Assembly (NCBI RefSeq): GCF_900240305.1
Contig: NZ_LT964854.1
Span: 1,302,001-1,366,000, forward strand
DNA length: 64,000 bases
From: Ottowia massiliensis
GTDB taxonomy: Bacteria > Pseudomonadota > Gammaproteobacteria > Burkholderiales > Burkholderiaceae_C
Direction: 5' to 3'
Shown: piece by piece, positions 41,684 to 50,491 of the stretch
Layout: each line of letters begins with the position of its first letter
How positions within the stretch are numbered: the stretch's first letter is position 1
The notes under the pieces: generated by a model
Told to the model about the DNA's origin: nothing
Seen by the model: the letters and a program-made list of their open reading frames with translations, nothing else
The model's database searches: none
Program-made: the position numbers and the translations under genes

Positions 41684-42412
41684 ATGCCCGGCATGAACGA
41701 CACAGACATGCCCTTACGCCTTTTGATGATTGAAGACGATGCCCGCCTGGCCAGCATGGTGGGCGAATACCTGGAGCAGGCCGGCTTTGCCTTTGCCCAC
41801 CAGGGCGACGGCGCCAGCGGCCTGGCTGCCGTGCAGGAAAGCGCGCCCGATCTGGTCATTCTCGATCTCATGCTCCCCGGCATGGACGGCCTGGAGGTGT
41901 GCCGCCGCATCCGCTCCCTGCCCGGCGCAGCCGCCAGCGTGCCGGTGCTCATGCTCACGGCCAAGGGCGACGCAATGGACCGCATCATCGGCCTGGAGCT
42001 GGGCGCGGATGACTACCTGCCCAAGCCCTTTGAGCCGCGCGAGCTGCTGGCGCGCATTCGCGCCGTGCTGCGCCGCCAGTCGCCCGGCGCTGCGCCCACG
42101 CAGCCCGTGCTGCGCTTTGGCTCGCTGGAAATCGACCGCGACGCGCGCACCGTCACCGTGGCGGGCAAGCCGGCGGAGCTGACCAGCTACCAGTTCGACC
42201 TGCTCGTCACGCTGGCCGAGCGCGCCGGGCGCGTGCTCTCGCGCGAGCAAATCATGGAAGCCGTGCGCGGCCGCGAGCTGGAAGCCTTTGACCGCTCCAT
42301 CGACGTGCACATGGGCCGCATCCGCGCTGCCATCGAAACCGACGTGAAGCACCCCAAGCGCATCCTCACCGTGCGCGGCGTGGGCTACGTGTTCGCACGG
42401 CAGCAAGACTGA
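41684..42412 (+). CDS. OmpR-family response regulator
   Basis: 242 residues. Receiver domain with MIEDDARLASMVGEYL, phosphoacceptor in DLVILDLMLPGMDGLEV, LTAKG and YLPKPFEPRELLARI. Winged-helix domain with ELTSYQFDLLVTLAERAGRV, SREQIMEAV and RSIDVHMGRIRAAIE, ending RGVGYVFARQQD. ATG 41684 has GAGGGCACC upstream; ATG 41693 and 41708 are alternatives. Its kinase follows after 160 bp; the OmpR-type pair resembles CpxR/RstA-type systems. Confidence 0.93.
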   Translation: MPGMNDTDMPLRLLMIEDDARLASMVGEYLEQAGFAFAHQGDGASGLAAVQESAPDLVILDLMLPGMDGLEVCRRIRSLPGAAASVPVLMLTAKGDAMDRIIGLELGADDYLPKPFEPRELLARIRAVLRRQSPGAAPTQPVLRFGSLEIDRDARTVTVAGKPAELTSYQFDLLVTLAERAGRVLSREQIMEAVRGRELEAFDRSIDVHMGRIRAAIETDVKHPKRILTVRGVGYVFARQQD

Positions 42413-42477
42413 AAGCCCGCATCCCGCCCCGGCCCGCCCGCGCTCATGGCCTGATCTCACGGCCTGATTTCATGGCC

Positions 42478-42535
42478 AAATCGGCCGCAAGTCCTAGTGA
42501 AACCAGCGCAGGTCACTATCAAAACAAGAGCAAAA
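42478..42535 (+). repeat. Family B short dispersed repeat, copy 4
   Basis: AAATCGGCCGCAAGTCCTAG, TGAAACCAGCGCAGGTCACT and AAAACAAGAGCAAAA. It separates a response regulator gene from its kinase gene. Confidence 0.65.
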
Positions 42536-42572
42536 CGGGCGCGCGCCCGCCACTTTCCGCCGCCTCCCCGCC

Positions 42573-43946
42573 ATGCAAACCATCATCGCCCGCCACCTCT
42601 ACGCCCGCATCTGGCTGGCCGCCGCTGCCTGCGTGACCGTGCTGGGCCTTCTCATCGCCTGGGGCTGGCACGCCGCCGAAGCCGAGCACGAGCGCGACCG
42701 CCAGCGCGAGCGGCAAAGCGCCACCGAACTGCGCCAGCACCCCATGCGCGAGCTGATCGTGCGCGACGCCGACGGCAGGCCCATTGGCCGGGGGCAGCTG
42801 CAATGGAAGCATGGGCGGGGGCATGAATTCGCCGTCGTGCTGACTGACGGGCGCATGCTGCTCATCCAGCGCGCGCCGCGCGTGCAGGAAGACGCCGCTG
42901 CGCTGCCGCCGCCCCCTCCTTCCCCATCCGGCGGCGGCCCCCATGCAGCGCCGGATGAGCCTGGAAAAAACACTGCGGGAAAAACCGCCCCCAGAAGCGC
43001 CGGCCCGCGCGGCGGCGAGGGCGACGGCCCGCCTTTCTGGCTGCGCCCGCCCTTCGGCTTTCTCTGGGTCATCGGCCTGGCCGGGCTGGCTGTCATGGCG
43101 GGCATCTACCCTGTGGCGCGGCGCCTCACCCAGCGGCTGGAGCGCCTGCAACGCGGCGTGCAGCAATGGGGCGAAGGCGATCTCGCCGTGCGCCTGCCCG
43201 AAGACGGCCACGACGAAGTCGCCGACCTCTCGCGCCGCTTCAACGCCGCCGCCGCGCGCATCCAGTCGCTCATGGCCGCGCAAAAGTCGCTGCTGGCCAA
43301 CGCCTCGCACGAGCTGCGATCGCCGCTGGCGCGCATCCGCATGGCGCTCGAACTCATGGGCGAGCGCCCCAGCCCCGCCGTGCGCGCCGAAGTGACCCGC
43401 AACATCGCCGAGCTGGACCAGCTCATCGACGAAATCCTGCTGGCCAGCCGGCTGGATGCGCAAGAAGCCGATCTGGGCAGCATCGAATCCGTGGACCTGC
43501 TGGGCCTCATGGCCGAAGAATGCGCGCGCACCGGCGCGGACTTCGCCCCCGCCAGCGGCCTGCACGAAGCCGCCGTGCCCGGCGTCGCCAAGCTCCTGCG
43601 CCGCGCCGTGCGCAACCTGCTGGAAAACGCCGCCCGCTACGGCGGCGAGCAGCCCGCCAGCGCCACCCTTGCGCTGGAGGCCGCGCCCGCAGGCAAGCCG
43701 GGCCAGCCGGGCAAGGGGCTGGCCGTCATCCGCGTCAGCGACCACGGCCCCGGCGTGCCGCCCGAGTTGCGCGAGCGCATCTTCGAGCCGTTCTACCGCC
43801 TGCCCGGCGCCAGCGAGCGTGAAGGCGGCGTGGGCCTGGGCCTGGCGCTGGTGCGCTCCATCGCCCAGCGCCACGGCGGCAGCGTGCGCTGCCTGGCCAG
43901 CGAAGAGGGCGGCGCCTGCTTCGAGCTGCGCCTGCCCCTGGCCTGA
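42573..43946 (+). CDS. Sensor histidine kinase
   Basis: 457 residues. Two membrane helices (about 11-32 and 168-186) enclose a periplasmic part that includes a proline-rich stretch (PPPPPSPSGGG). HAMP domain (about 187-240) with ARRLTQRLERLQRGVQQWG. The phosphoacceptor helix has NASHELRSPLARIRMALELM. Kinase boxes are NLLENAARYGG (N), DHGPGVPPELRERIFEPFYR (G1/F) and GVGLGLALVRSIAQRHGG (G2). Complete and apparently active. Partner of the response regulator at 41684. Confidence 0.94.
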   Translation: MQTIIARHLYARIWLAAAACVTVLGLLIAWGWHAAEAEHERDRQRERQSATELRQHPMRELIVRDADGRPIGRGQLQWKHGRGHEFAVVLTDGRMLLIQRAPRVQEDAAALPPPPPSPSGGGPHAAPDEPGKNTAGKTAPRSAGPRGGEGDGPPFWLRPPFGFLWVIGLAGLAVMAGIYPVARRLTQRLERLQRGVQQWGEGDLAVRLPEDGHDEVADLSRRFNAAAARIQSLMAAQKSLLANASHELRSPLARIRMALELMGERPSPAVRAEVTRNIAELDQLIDEILLASRLDAQEADLGSIESVDLLGLMAEECARTGADFAPASGLHEAAVPGVAKLLRRAVRNLLENAARYGGEQPASATLALEAAPAGKPGQPGKGLAVIRVSDHGPGVPPELRERIFEPFYRLPGASEREGGVGLGLALVRSIAQRHGGSVRCLASEEGGACFELRLPLA

Positions 43947-43980
43947 GAACCTGTTCAAAGCCTGTCCGCAAGCAAACCCC
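43947..43980 (+). repeat. Family C post-stop element (after histidine kinase)
   Basis: GAACCTGTTC directly after the TGA, then AAAGCCTGTCCGCAAGC. Confidence 0.65.
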
Positions 43981-44010
43981 AGCCGTCGAACGGCCCCAAA
44001 GGCGCTGCTT

Positions 44011-44090
44011 TCGCTGCCTTTTTAATAGCAACAAAGCCCGCCAGCAGTGCGACAAATGCGTTTTCAAGGGGCCTGAATTTGCTCTCAAAC
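44011..44090 (-). repeat. Family A repeat, degenerate copy
   Basis: Inverted: TTTTTAATAGCAACAAAGCC, GTGCGACAAATGCGTTTTC, AAGGGGCCTGAATTTGCTC. The CCTAGTGG core is lost. Confidence 0.5.
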
Positions 44091-44124
44091 AAAGAGTCAA
44101 ATGCGCCAAGGCCATGCCGTGCCT

Positions 44125-44167
44125 GGCTTGCGCTTTCGCGCCTGCGGCCAGACTTTGAACAGGCGCT
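44125..44167 (-). repeat. Family C element downstream of hisD
   Basis: Minus strand: AGCGCCTGTTCAAAGTCTGG, CCGCAGGCGCGAAAGCGC, about 40 bases beyond the hisD stop. Confidence 0.5.
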
Positions 44168-44207
44168 GGAAAGCGCCCCCGGCCGCACGATGCCAATGGC
44201 GGGGGCT

Positions 44208-45524
44208 TTATTTCAGCCGCATTTCCGCTGCCCTGGCGTGGGCCTGCAAGCCTTCGCCGTGGGCCAGCACGCTGGCGATGCGGCCCAGCTTTTGCGCGCC
44301 GGCTTCGCTCACTTCAATCAGGCTGCTGCGCTTTTGAAAGTCGTACACCGACAGCGGCGACGAAAAACGCGCCGTGCCGCTGGTGGGCAGCACGTGGTTG
44401 GGGCCGGCGCAGTAGTCGCCCAGCGATTCGCTGGTGTATGCGCCCAGAAAGATGGCCCCGGCATGGCGCAGCAGCGGCTCCCAGCGGTGCGGCTCGCGGC
44501 TGGAGATTTCCAGATGCTCGGGCGCAATGCGGTTGGCGATTTCGCAGGCCTCTTGCATGCTGCGGGTGTGAATGAACGCGCCGCGCCCGGCCAGGCTTTT
44601 GGCGATGATGGCCGCGCGCGGCAAGGCGGGCAGCAGGCGCTGCATGGCCTCATGCACTTGCCGCATGTAGCTTTCATCCGGGGCAAGAAGAATGCTTTGC
44701 GCCAGCTCATCGTGCTCGGCCTGACTGAACAAGTCCATCGCCACCCAGTCCGGCGGCGTCGTGCCGTCGGCCAGCACGAGGATTTCGCTGGGGCCGGCAA
44801 TCATGTCGATGCCCACTTGCCCGAACACGTGCTTTTTGGCGCTGGCCACGTAGGCGTTGCCGGGGCCGGTGATCTTGTCCACGCGCGGCACGCAGGCCGT
44901 GCCGTAAGCGAGCGCGGCAATGGCCTGCGCGCCGCCAATGGTGAAAGCGCGGCTCACGCCCGCCACGTGCGCGGCGGCCAGCACCAGCGCATTGCGCTCG
45001 CCGCCCGGCGTGGGCACGACCATGATGATTTCGCCCACGCCCGCCACGTGCGCGGGCACGGCGTTCATCAGCACGCTGGAAGGGTAGGCCGCCTTGCCGC
45101 CGGGCACGTAAATGCCCACGCGGTCCAGCGGCGTGACTTTCTGGCCCAGCAAAGTGCCGTCCTCGTCGCGGTACGAAGCGGTTTCGCCGCCCTGCTTTTT
45201 CTGCCACTCGTGATAGCGGCGAATGCGCGCGGCCGCCTGCTCCAGCGCCTGGCGCTGCGCGGCGGGCAGGCTCTCGAAGGCCGCCTGCAAGTCAGCCGCT
45301 TGCAGCTCCAGCGCGGCCATGCTGGCGGCGGGCAGCCGGTCAAACCGGGCCGTGAAGGCCAGCACGGCCTCGTCGCCGCGCGCGCGCACTTCGCGCAGGA
45401 TGTCTTTGACGCGCTGCTCAATCGCCTCGTCCTGCTCGGCGCTCCAGTGCAGGCGTTCGGTGAAGCGCTCCTGGAAATCAGGCTGGGCCGTGGACAAAAA
45501 CAAAGGCGAGGCAGTGGGTGACAT
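44208..45524 (-). CDS. hisD: Histidinol dehydrogenase
   Basis: 438 residues. Last two steps of histidine biosynthesis, zinc-dependent. GIYVPGGKAAYPSSVLMNAV, KITGPGNAYVASAKKHVFG, GIDMIAGPSEILVLAD, SQAEHDELAQSILL (metal and catalytic His) and APEHLEISSREP are intact. ATG 45524 (MSPTASPLFL) is preferred to a longer frame that would run through the upstream intergenic DNA. Monocistronic here: upstream lies a repeat and an IS remnant, and hisG is 4 kb away on the other strand. Confidence 0.95.
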   Translation of the reverse strand: MSPTASPLFLSTAQPDFQERFTERLHWSAEQDEAIEQRVKDILREVRARGDEAVLAFTARFDRLPAASMAALELQAADLQAAFESLPAAQRQALEQAAARIRRYHEWQKKQGGETASYRDEDGTLLGQKVTPLDRVGIYVPGGKAAYPSSVLMNAVPAHVAGVGEIIMVVPTPGGERNALVLAAAHVAGVSRAFTIGGAQAIAALAYGTACVPRVDKITGPGNAYVASAKKHVFGQVGIDMIAGPSEILVLADGTTPPDWVAMDLFSQAEHDELAQSILLAPDESYMRQVHEAMQRLLPALPRAAIIAKSLAGRGAFIHTRSMQEACEIANRIAPEHLEISSREPHRWEPLLRHAGAIFLGAYTSESLGDYCAGPNHVLPTSGTARFSSPLSVYDFQKRSSLIEVSEAGAQKLGRIASVLAHGEGLQAHARAAEMRLK

Positions 45525-45658
45525 GGCAGGCCGTATGAGGGTGAAAAGCAAAAGGCAATTGTCACACCCGGCCCAGGGAGCGGATTGCGGCCCGCCGCGA
45601 AAGGAGCGAATCGGAATAAAGCGGGGGCCATGAATGGAAGAAGCCGGGCGGGGAGCGC

Positions 45659-45750
45659 TATTTAGCTCCTTTATCCATAGCATTTCGTCCTAGTAGAACC
45701 TGCGCAGAAGGGTATTTATGCCCCTATCTATTTGCTCCTGTTTTTGTTAT
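45659..45750 (-). repeat. Family A dispersed repeat, copy 11
   Basis: Inverted: TTTAGCTCCTTTATCCATAG, ATTTCGTCCTAGTAGAACC, TGCGCAGAAGGGTATTTATG, CCCCTATCTATTTGCTCCTG. Full length. Confidence 0.85.
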
Positions 45751-45823
45751 GAGTGACTGATTAAACCAAGCCGGACAAACCTGGGCGCACCATCCGATGG
45801 CGGAGGGGGCAAGATGAATGGCG

Positions 45824-45955
45824 TCAAGGCCGTTGCGAGCTGCTTTGGCGCGGCATGTCATAGGCCTTGTCGGCAATAACTGTTTTGCCCGGCAGGAATG
45901 CGTCGGCGCCTTTCCCTTTCAAGTCGTGCGCTGCCTGGGCGTGGTTTGCGCCTCG
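45824..45955 (-). pseudogene. IS5-family transposase remnant
   Basis: A short open frame on the minus strand reads AQAAHDLKGKGADAFLPG then KTVIADKAYD, the second catalytic Asp region of IS5-type DDE transposases (GQAHDLxGADAxLP...VIADKAYD). Frame and similarity are lost right after it. Found in the 520 bp gap between hisD and the SulP gene. Confidence 0.7.
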
Positions 45956-45965
45956 CGCCCATCCT

Positions 45966-46004
45966 GACCCGCGCTTTTGCCCCTCACAGCCAGGTTCTGA
46001 GCAG
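45966..46004 (-). repeat. Family C element downstream of SulP gene
   Basis: Minus strand: TCAGAACCTGGCTGTGAGGG followed by GCAAAAGCGCGGG, 41 bases after the stop. Confidence 0.5.
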
Positions 46005-46044
46005 GGCCTGGACGAAGGCCGCTCTGCATCCGCCTGCCGTTCAC

Positions 46045-47826
46045 TCAAATAGCCAGGGCGGCCAGATCGGGCGGGCCTTGCTCCAGTCTGGCCAGGGCGG
46101 CCAGCAGCTGTGCTTCGGTGCGGTAGTGGGCGGCCAGCGGCTTTTCGCCCAGCACGCCCGCCGCGCGCAGCGTCTGCCGCACGGGGCGCTTGCAGCCCAC
46201 CAGATGCCAGCCTATGCCGTGCGAGCGCGCCTGCACGAGCAGGCGCGTGAGGGTTTCCGCGCCCGTGGCGTCGAGCCGGTTGATGGACTGCGCCAGCAGC
46301 ACCACATGCTGCGTGCCCGGGCGCGCGGCCAGCATGGCGTCCACATACTGTTCAAATGAATTGGCGGTGGCGAAGTCCAGCGCTGCGTCCATGCGCAGCG
46401 CCAGGGTGTGCGGCGCCAGCAGGGGCAGGCCGTAGGGGTGGCGGTTGCGCAGGCTGCCGTCGGCATGCAGGCCCACTTCCACAATGCGCGGGTGCAGGCG
46501 CTGATAGACAAAGCGTGCCAGCGTCATCAGCACGCCGGCCAGCACGCCCCAGTAAAGCGCCGGGGCCGTGGCCACCGTCAGCGCCACCGTCAGCAGCGCC
46601 ATCACGGCCTCCGCGCGCGAGACGCGCCACAGCCGCCGGTATTCGCGCGGCTTGATCAGGCCCGCCACCGCCGCCACGATGATGGCCGTGAGCACCGCCT
46701 GCGGCACGTGGCGCAGCACAGGCGTCAGCAGCATGAAAGCCGCCAGCACGGTCAATACCGTGAACACGGCGGCCCAGCCCGTTTGCGCGCCCGCATAAAG
46801 GTTGAGCGCCGAGCGCGTGAACGACGTGCTGGTGCTGAAGCCCCCTGAAAAAGCCGAAGCCAGCTTGGCCAGCCCCTGGCCGATCAGATCCTGATCGCGC
46901 TGCCAGCGCACGCCCTTGCGGGCGTTGTCCACGCGGGCGCTGGCCGCCGTTTCCAGAAAACTCACCAGCCCCAGCACGAACATGGGCAGTACCAGATGCG
47001 AGAGGGCCGCCAGGCCCGGCCACTCGGGCAGCGCCAGCGTGGGCAGGCTGCGCGGCAGCTCGCCAATCACCGCGCCGCCGCCGGCCTCAAAGCCCGTCAG
47101 CCACGACAGGGCCGACGTCAGCATCAGCAGCGCCAGCACACTGGGAAAAGCAGGCCGCCAGCGCCGCACCAGCAGCAAAGCCGCCAGCGACAGCACGCCA
47201 TACACCGCCGATGCGCCATGCCAGCCGCGCGCACTCAAACTGCCCCAATCCCAGCCCTCAAGCCCCAGCAAATGGGGCGCTTGCGTGGCAATGATGAGCG
47301 CCGCCGTGCCATGCGTGAAAGCCATGAGCACCGGCGTGCTCACCAGATTGAGCAGCCAGCCAAAGCGCGCCAGCCCCAGCGCCAGTTGCAGCGCCCCTGC
47401 CATGAGCGCCAGCCACACGGCCAGCAACACCCACTGCGCGCTGCCCGGCGCAGCCAGCCCTGTGAGCGAGGCCGACACCAGCAGCGACGACAGCGCCGTC
47501 GGCCCCACCGACAGCCGGGTAGATGCGGAAAACAGCGCTCCTGCCAGCGCGGGCAGCAAGCTGGCATACACCCCGGCGGCCGGGGGCATGCCCGCCAGCT
47601 GCGCATAGGCCACAGCCTGCGGCAACATCATCATGCCCACGGTCAGGCCCACCAGCGCCTCGCTGCGCAACAGGGCAGGCGTAGGGCGCGGCCAGGCCAG
47701 AAAAGGCAGCAAACGTTGCAAGCGGAGTGGGTCAGACGCGGCGCTGGCGCTGGGGCCGGACGCCAAGCCGCCTGCCGCTGGCCCGGCAGGCGGATCGTCT
47801 GGAGGGGATGCAGGCGCGGATGACAT
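46045..47826 (-). CDS. SulP-family anion transporter with STAS domain
   Basis: 593 residues. About 12-14 transmembrane segments; MMMLPQAVAYAQLAGMPPAA with GVYASLLPALAGALF is the SulP signature, and FSGGFSTSTSFTRSALNLYA the second conserved block. The C-terminal STAS domain (about 470-575) has VVLLAQSINRLDATGAETLT, the site of the regulated Ser/Thr in anti-sigma antagonists. Probably a sulfate or bicarbonate transporter; the substrate cannot be read from sequence. A Pro/Ala-rich N-terminus of about 35 residues precedes it. Confidence 0.9.
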   Translation of the reverse strand: MSSAPASPPDDPPAGPAAGGLASGPSASAASDPLRLQRLLPFLAWPRPTPALLRSEALVGLTVGMMMLPQAVAYAQLAGMPPAAGVYASLLPALAGALFSASTRLSVGPTALSSLLVSASLTGLAAPGSAQWVLLAVWLALMAGALQLALGLARFGWLLNLVSTPVLMAFTHGTAALIIATQAPHLLGLEGWDWGSLSARGWHGASAVYGVLSLAALLLVRRWRPAFPSVLALLMLTSALSWLTGFEAGGGAVIGELPRSLPTLALPEWPGLAALSHLVLPMFVLGLVSFLETAASARVDNARKGVRWQRDQDLIGQGLAKLASAFSGGFSTSTSFTRSALNLYAGAQTGWAAVFTVLTVLAAFMLLTPVLRHVPQAVLTAIIVAAVAGLIKPREYRRLWRVSRAEAVMALLTVALTVATAPALYWGVLAGVLMTLARFVYQRLHPRIVEVGLHADGSLRNRHPYGLPLLAPHTLALRMDAALDFATANSFEQYVDAMLAARPGTQHVVLLAQSINRLDATGAETLTRLLVQARSHGIGWHLVGCKRPVRQTLRAAGVLGEKPLAAHYRTEAQLLAALARLEQGPPDLAALAI

Positions 47827-47853
47827 GGCGGGCCGTATGGTAGGGGCGCTTCA

Positions 47854-47892
47854 GAACCTGTTCGGGGTCTGGCCGTGAGAGGGGCGAAAAGC
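47854..47892 (+). repeat. Family C element between dps and SulP gene
   Basis: GAACCTGTTCGGGGTCTGGC, CGTGAGAGGGGCGAAAAGCG. It points opposite to both adjacent genes, an exception to the post-stop rule. Confidence 0.5.
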
Positions 47893-47920
47893 GCCGCCCC
47901 GGCGCCGCGCCAGTCAGCGA

Positions 47921-48466
47921 TTACTGCTCTTCCAATAGCGAGCGCAGCATCCATGCCGTTTGCTCGTGCAGGGTCAGGCGCTGCGTGAGCAAATCGGCTG
48001 TCGGCTCGTCGCCCGCCTTGTCGGCCAGCGGGAACAGATCGCGCGCCGTGCGGGCCACGCCCTCGTGGCCTTCCACCAGGATGCGCACCATCTCCAGGGC
48101 CTTGGGCGGATGCGCGGGCGCGTCTTTCAGGCTGGCGAGCTTGCCGAACTGGGCGTAGGAGCCGGGCGCCACATGGCCCAGCGAGCGAATGCGCTCGGCA
48201 ATCGGATCCACCGCGTTCCACAGTTCCGTGTACTGCGCCATGAACATGTCATGCAGGGAATTGAACAGGGGGCCCGTCACGTTCCAGTGGAAGTTGTGCG
48301 TGGTCAGATACAGCGTGTAGGTGTCGGCCAGTAAATGCGACAGGCCGCTGGCGATGGCGGCGCGGTCTCTTTCCGAAATGCCGATATTCACGGCAGGCGC
48401 GCCGCTTGCTTTTCTGACGGCCTTGTCTGTGCTGGCCGAAGCGCTCTTGACGGTTTTCTTGACCAT
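47921..48466 (-). CDS. dps: Dps/ferritin-like DNA-protecting protein
   Basis: 181 residues. Forms a dodecamer that oxidises and stores iron. LADTYTLYLTTHNFHWNVTG with SLHDMFMAQYTELWNAVDPI and AERIRSLG carry the His, Asp and Glu ferroxidase ligands at the subunit interface. N-terminal Lys/Ser/Ala-rich tail MVKKTVKSASASTDKAVRKA of about 25 residues would bind DNA, as in other Dps proteins. ATG 48466 with AGGAGA upstream. Often OxyR-regulated; no site recognised here. Confidence 0.93.
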   Translation of the reverse strand: MVKKTVKSASASTDKAVRKASGAPAVNIGISERDRAAIASGLSHLLADTYTLYLTTHNFHWNVTGPLFNSLHDMFMAQYTELWNAVDPIAERIRSLGHVAPGSYAQFGKLASLKDAPAHPPKALEMVRILVEGHEGVARTARDLFPLADKAGDEPTADLLTQRLTLHEQTAWMLRSLLEEQ

Positions 48467-48660
48467 GAGAAATCTCCTGGAATGAAGGGGAAAAGAAGAA
48501 AGAAAAAGCCCGTTCTGAATAACAGGCATTCTCACTATATCCATCTCCTCTCCACCTCCTGGCAGCGCCTTGCCGCCGCGCCATCCCCGGGTTTCGTTAC
48601 GGTCTGTTCACCCTGCCGCCTTACCATCGCCATTCCTGAAAAACTGCACGTGCTTGCCTG

Positions 48661-49356
48661 ATGAAACTCTCTTGCCTGACATGGGGGCGGCGCCTGCCGG
48701 GGCGCCTTGCTGGCGTGGCGGCCAGCGCCTGGCTCGTAGCCGGGTGCGCTGGCGTCTCCGGCTCGCCCCCGGCGCTGCTGGACTACCAGCCCGAAGACTT
48801 CAGCGCCAACACCCATTCGCATCTGTTCGCCGCCACGCCCCAGCACACCTGCGAAGCTGCGCGTCGCGCCCTGCTCAGCCAGGGCTACGTGCTGGAAGAA
48901 GGCAAGGGCGGCAACGCCCAGCAGGTGGTGGGCCGCAAATTCTTCCAGCCAGACGCCAACTACCACGCCCAGCTTGAATTCCGCGTGGTCTGCGCCGCCT
49001 TGCAAGACAAAGACGGCCAGCCGCAGACCATGGCCTTCGCCAGCGGCCTGCAAGAGCAATACGGCCTGCGGCGCGTCAAGGACTCCGCCTCGCTGGGCGT
49101 GGGCGTGGCCTCGCTGTCGGTGCCGCTGGAAGGCGGGCACGACTCGATGGTCAAGATTTCCAGCCGCACCGTCACCCGCGCCCATCTGTACGAGCAGTTT
49201 TTCGATCTCATTGGCCGCTATCTGCCCACCGTGGCCGCTCCCGCGCCAGCCACGGCCATCGCGCCCGCCGCGCCCGTCGCTCCGGCGCAGCCGCCCGCCG
49301 CGCCCGAAGTGACCAAGCCAGCCGCCGCCGCTGGCCCGGCGCAAGCCAGCCAGTGA
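48661..49356 (+). CDS. DUF2242-family lipoprotein
   Basis: 231 residues. Lipoprotein signal ending in LVAGC (Cys29). A single domain of about 150 residues contains FSANTHSHLFAATPQHTCEA, ARRALLSQGYVLEEGKG, VVGRKFFQPDANYHAQLEFR and MVKISSRTVTRAHLYEQFFD. An Ala/Pro-rich tail ends it. The family is widespread in Burkholderiales with no known function. Divergent from dps (about 195 bp between starts). Confidence 0.82.
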   Translation: MKLSCLTWGRRLPGRLAGVAASAWLVAGCAGVSGSPPALLDYQPEDFSANTHSHLFAATPQHTCEAARRALLSQGYVLEEGKGGNAQQVVGRKFFQPDANYHAQLEFRVVCAALQDKDGQPQTMAFASGLQEQYGLRRVKDSASLGVGVASLSVPLEGGHDSMVKISSRTVTRAHLYEQFFDLIGRYLPTVAAPAPATAIAPAAPVAPAQPPAAPEVTKPAAAAGPAQASQ

Positions 49357-49385
49357 TGCGGCACTGATTGCGCACGTCAGGCGGC

Positions 49386-49475
49386 ATCAAAAAAAAGAGC
49401 AAATTCAAAGGCATAGAAATGCCAGTTCGCGCAAGCTCCACTAGGACATGTAGCTATCAATAAAAGAGCAGAATT
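49386..49475 (+). repeat. Family A dispersed repeat, copy 12
   Basis: AAAAAAGAGCAAATTC, hairpin GGCAT-AGAA-ATGCC, TTCGCGCAAGCTCC, ACTAGGACATGTAGCTATC, AAAAGAGCAGAATT. The remaining 200 bp up to hisG hold a GC-rich GGCCCCCTCGGGGGAGCC hairpin and the hisG promoter; no gene seen. Confidence 0.85.
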
Positions 49476-49671
49476 AACCTGCTTGCCCGCTATCTTCACC
49501 TTGGCTATTTCGGTCCGGTCTTTCTGCCTGTCAGGCGGCCCCCTCGGGGGAGCCCGTTCCGCCTGCGTCTGAAGGCGGCCAGCGGAGCAAGTTTGAGTTT
49601 GGATTTGGGGCCTGGCCGCCTGGCAAGGCTTCACAATTCGCGCTTTCGCCCTGCTTGGAAGGAAAACACCC

Positions 49672-50316
49672 GTGATCACCCTGGCGCTGTCCAAAGGCCG
49701 CATCTTCGACGAAACCCTGCCGCTGCTGGCTGCTGCGGGCATTGAAGTGCTGGAAGACCCCGAGACTTCACGCAAGCTCATCCTGCCAACCAGCCGTGAT
49801 GACGTGCGCGTCATCCTCGTGCGCGCCAGCGACGTGCCCACTTACGTGACCTACGGCGGCGCCGACTTGGGCGTGGCCGGGCTGGATGTGCTGGCCGAGC
49901 AAGGCGCGCCGGGCCTGTACCAGCCGCTGGACTTGGGCATCGCCTGCTGCCACATGGCCGTGGCCGTGCCTGCGGGCTTTGACTACGCCAGCGCCACCCG
50001 CGCGGGCGGGCGCATCACCGTAGCCACCAAATATCCGGCCATTGCGCGCGAGTTTTTTGCCCGCAAGGGTGTGCACGTGGATCTCATCAAGCTCTACGGC
50101 AGCATGGAACTGGCGCCGCTGACGGGCCTGGCGCAAGCCATCGTCGATCTGGTCAGCAGCGGCCAGACGCTCAAGGCCAACCGGCTGGTGGAAGTCGAGC
50201 GCGTCATGGACGTCAGCTCCCGCCTCGTCGTCAATCAGGCCGCGCTCAAGCTGCACACCGCGCCGCTGCGCCGCATCATCGACGCCTTCGCGCAAGCCGT
50301 ACACGAGCAGGCCTGA
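49672..50316 (+). CDS. hisG: ATP phosphoribosyltransferase, short form
   Basis: 214 residues: the HisG(S) type that needs HisZ as regulatory partner. First enzyme of histidine synthesis. ITLALSKGRIFDETLPLLAA, GGADLGVAGLDVLAEQG, RITVATKYPAIAREFF and GLAQAIVDLVSSGQTLKAN are conserved. Start is GTG at 49672 with AAGGA eight bases upstream. No hisZ and no hisD follow; ubiJ is next. Confidence 0.95.
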   Translation: MITLALSKGRIFDETLPLLAAAGIEVLEDPETSRKLILPTSRDDVRVILVRASDVPTYVTYGGADLGVAGLDVLAEQGAPGLYQPLDLGIACCHMAVAVPAGFDYASATRAGGRITVATKYPAIAREFFARKGVHVDLIKLYGSMELAPLTGLAQAIVDLVSSGQTLKANRLVEVERVMDVSSRLVVNQAALKLHTAPLRRIIDAFAQAVHEQA

Positions 50317-50354
50317 GAGCTTGTTTGCAATCTGGCCGCAGGGGCAAAAAGCCG
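50317..50354 (+). repeat. Family C post-stop element (after hisG)
   Basis: GAGCTTGTTTGCAATCTGGC, CGCAGGGGCAAAAAGCCGG directly after the TGA. Confidence 0.6.
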
Positions 50355-50491
50355 GCTCTGGGCGGTCTGTGGCGTTGAATAATCTCCGCTTGATCTGGGC
50401 CTGCGCGCGGCGCGGGCTTTGTCCTTTTGTCTTTCTGCCCGGGCCGCTTGTGCCACGCGTGCCAGGGCGGTTTTTCTGACCAGACACCGCC

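Noticed and set aside
45867..46359. Overlapping plus-strand frames beside the SulP gene
   Set aside because: They are antisense to the SulP 3' end and to the IS remnant; the minus reading is the meaningful one.
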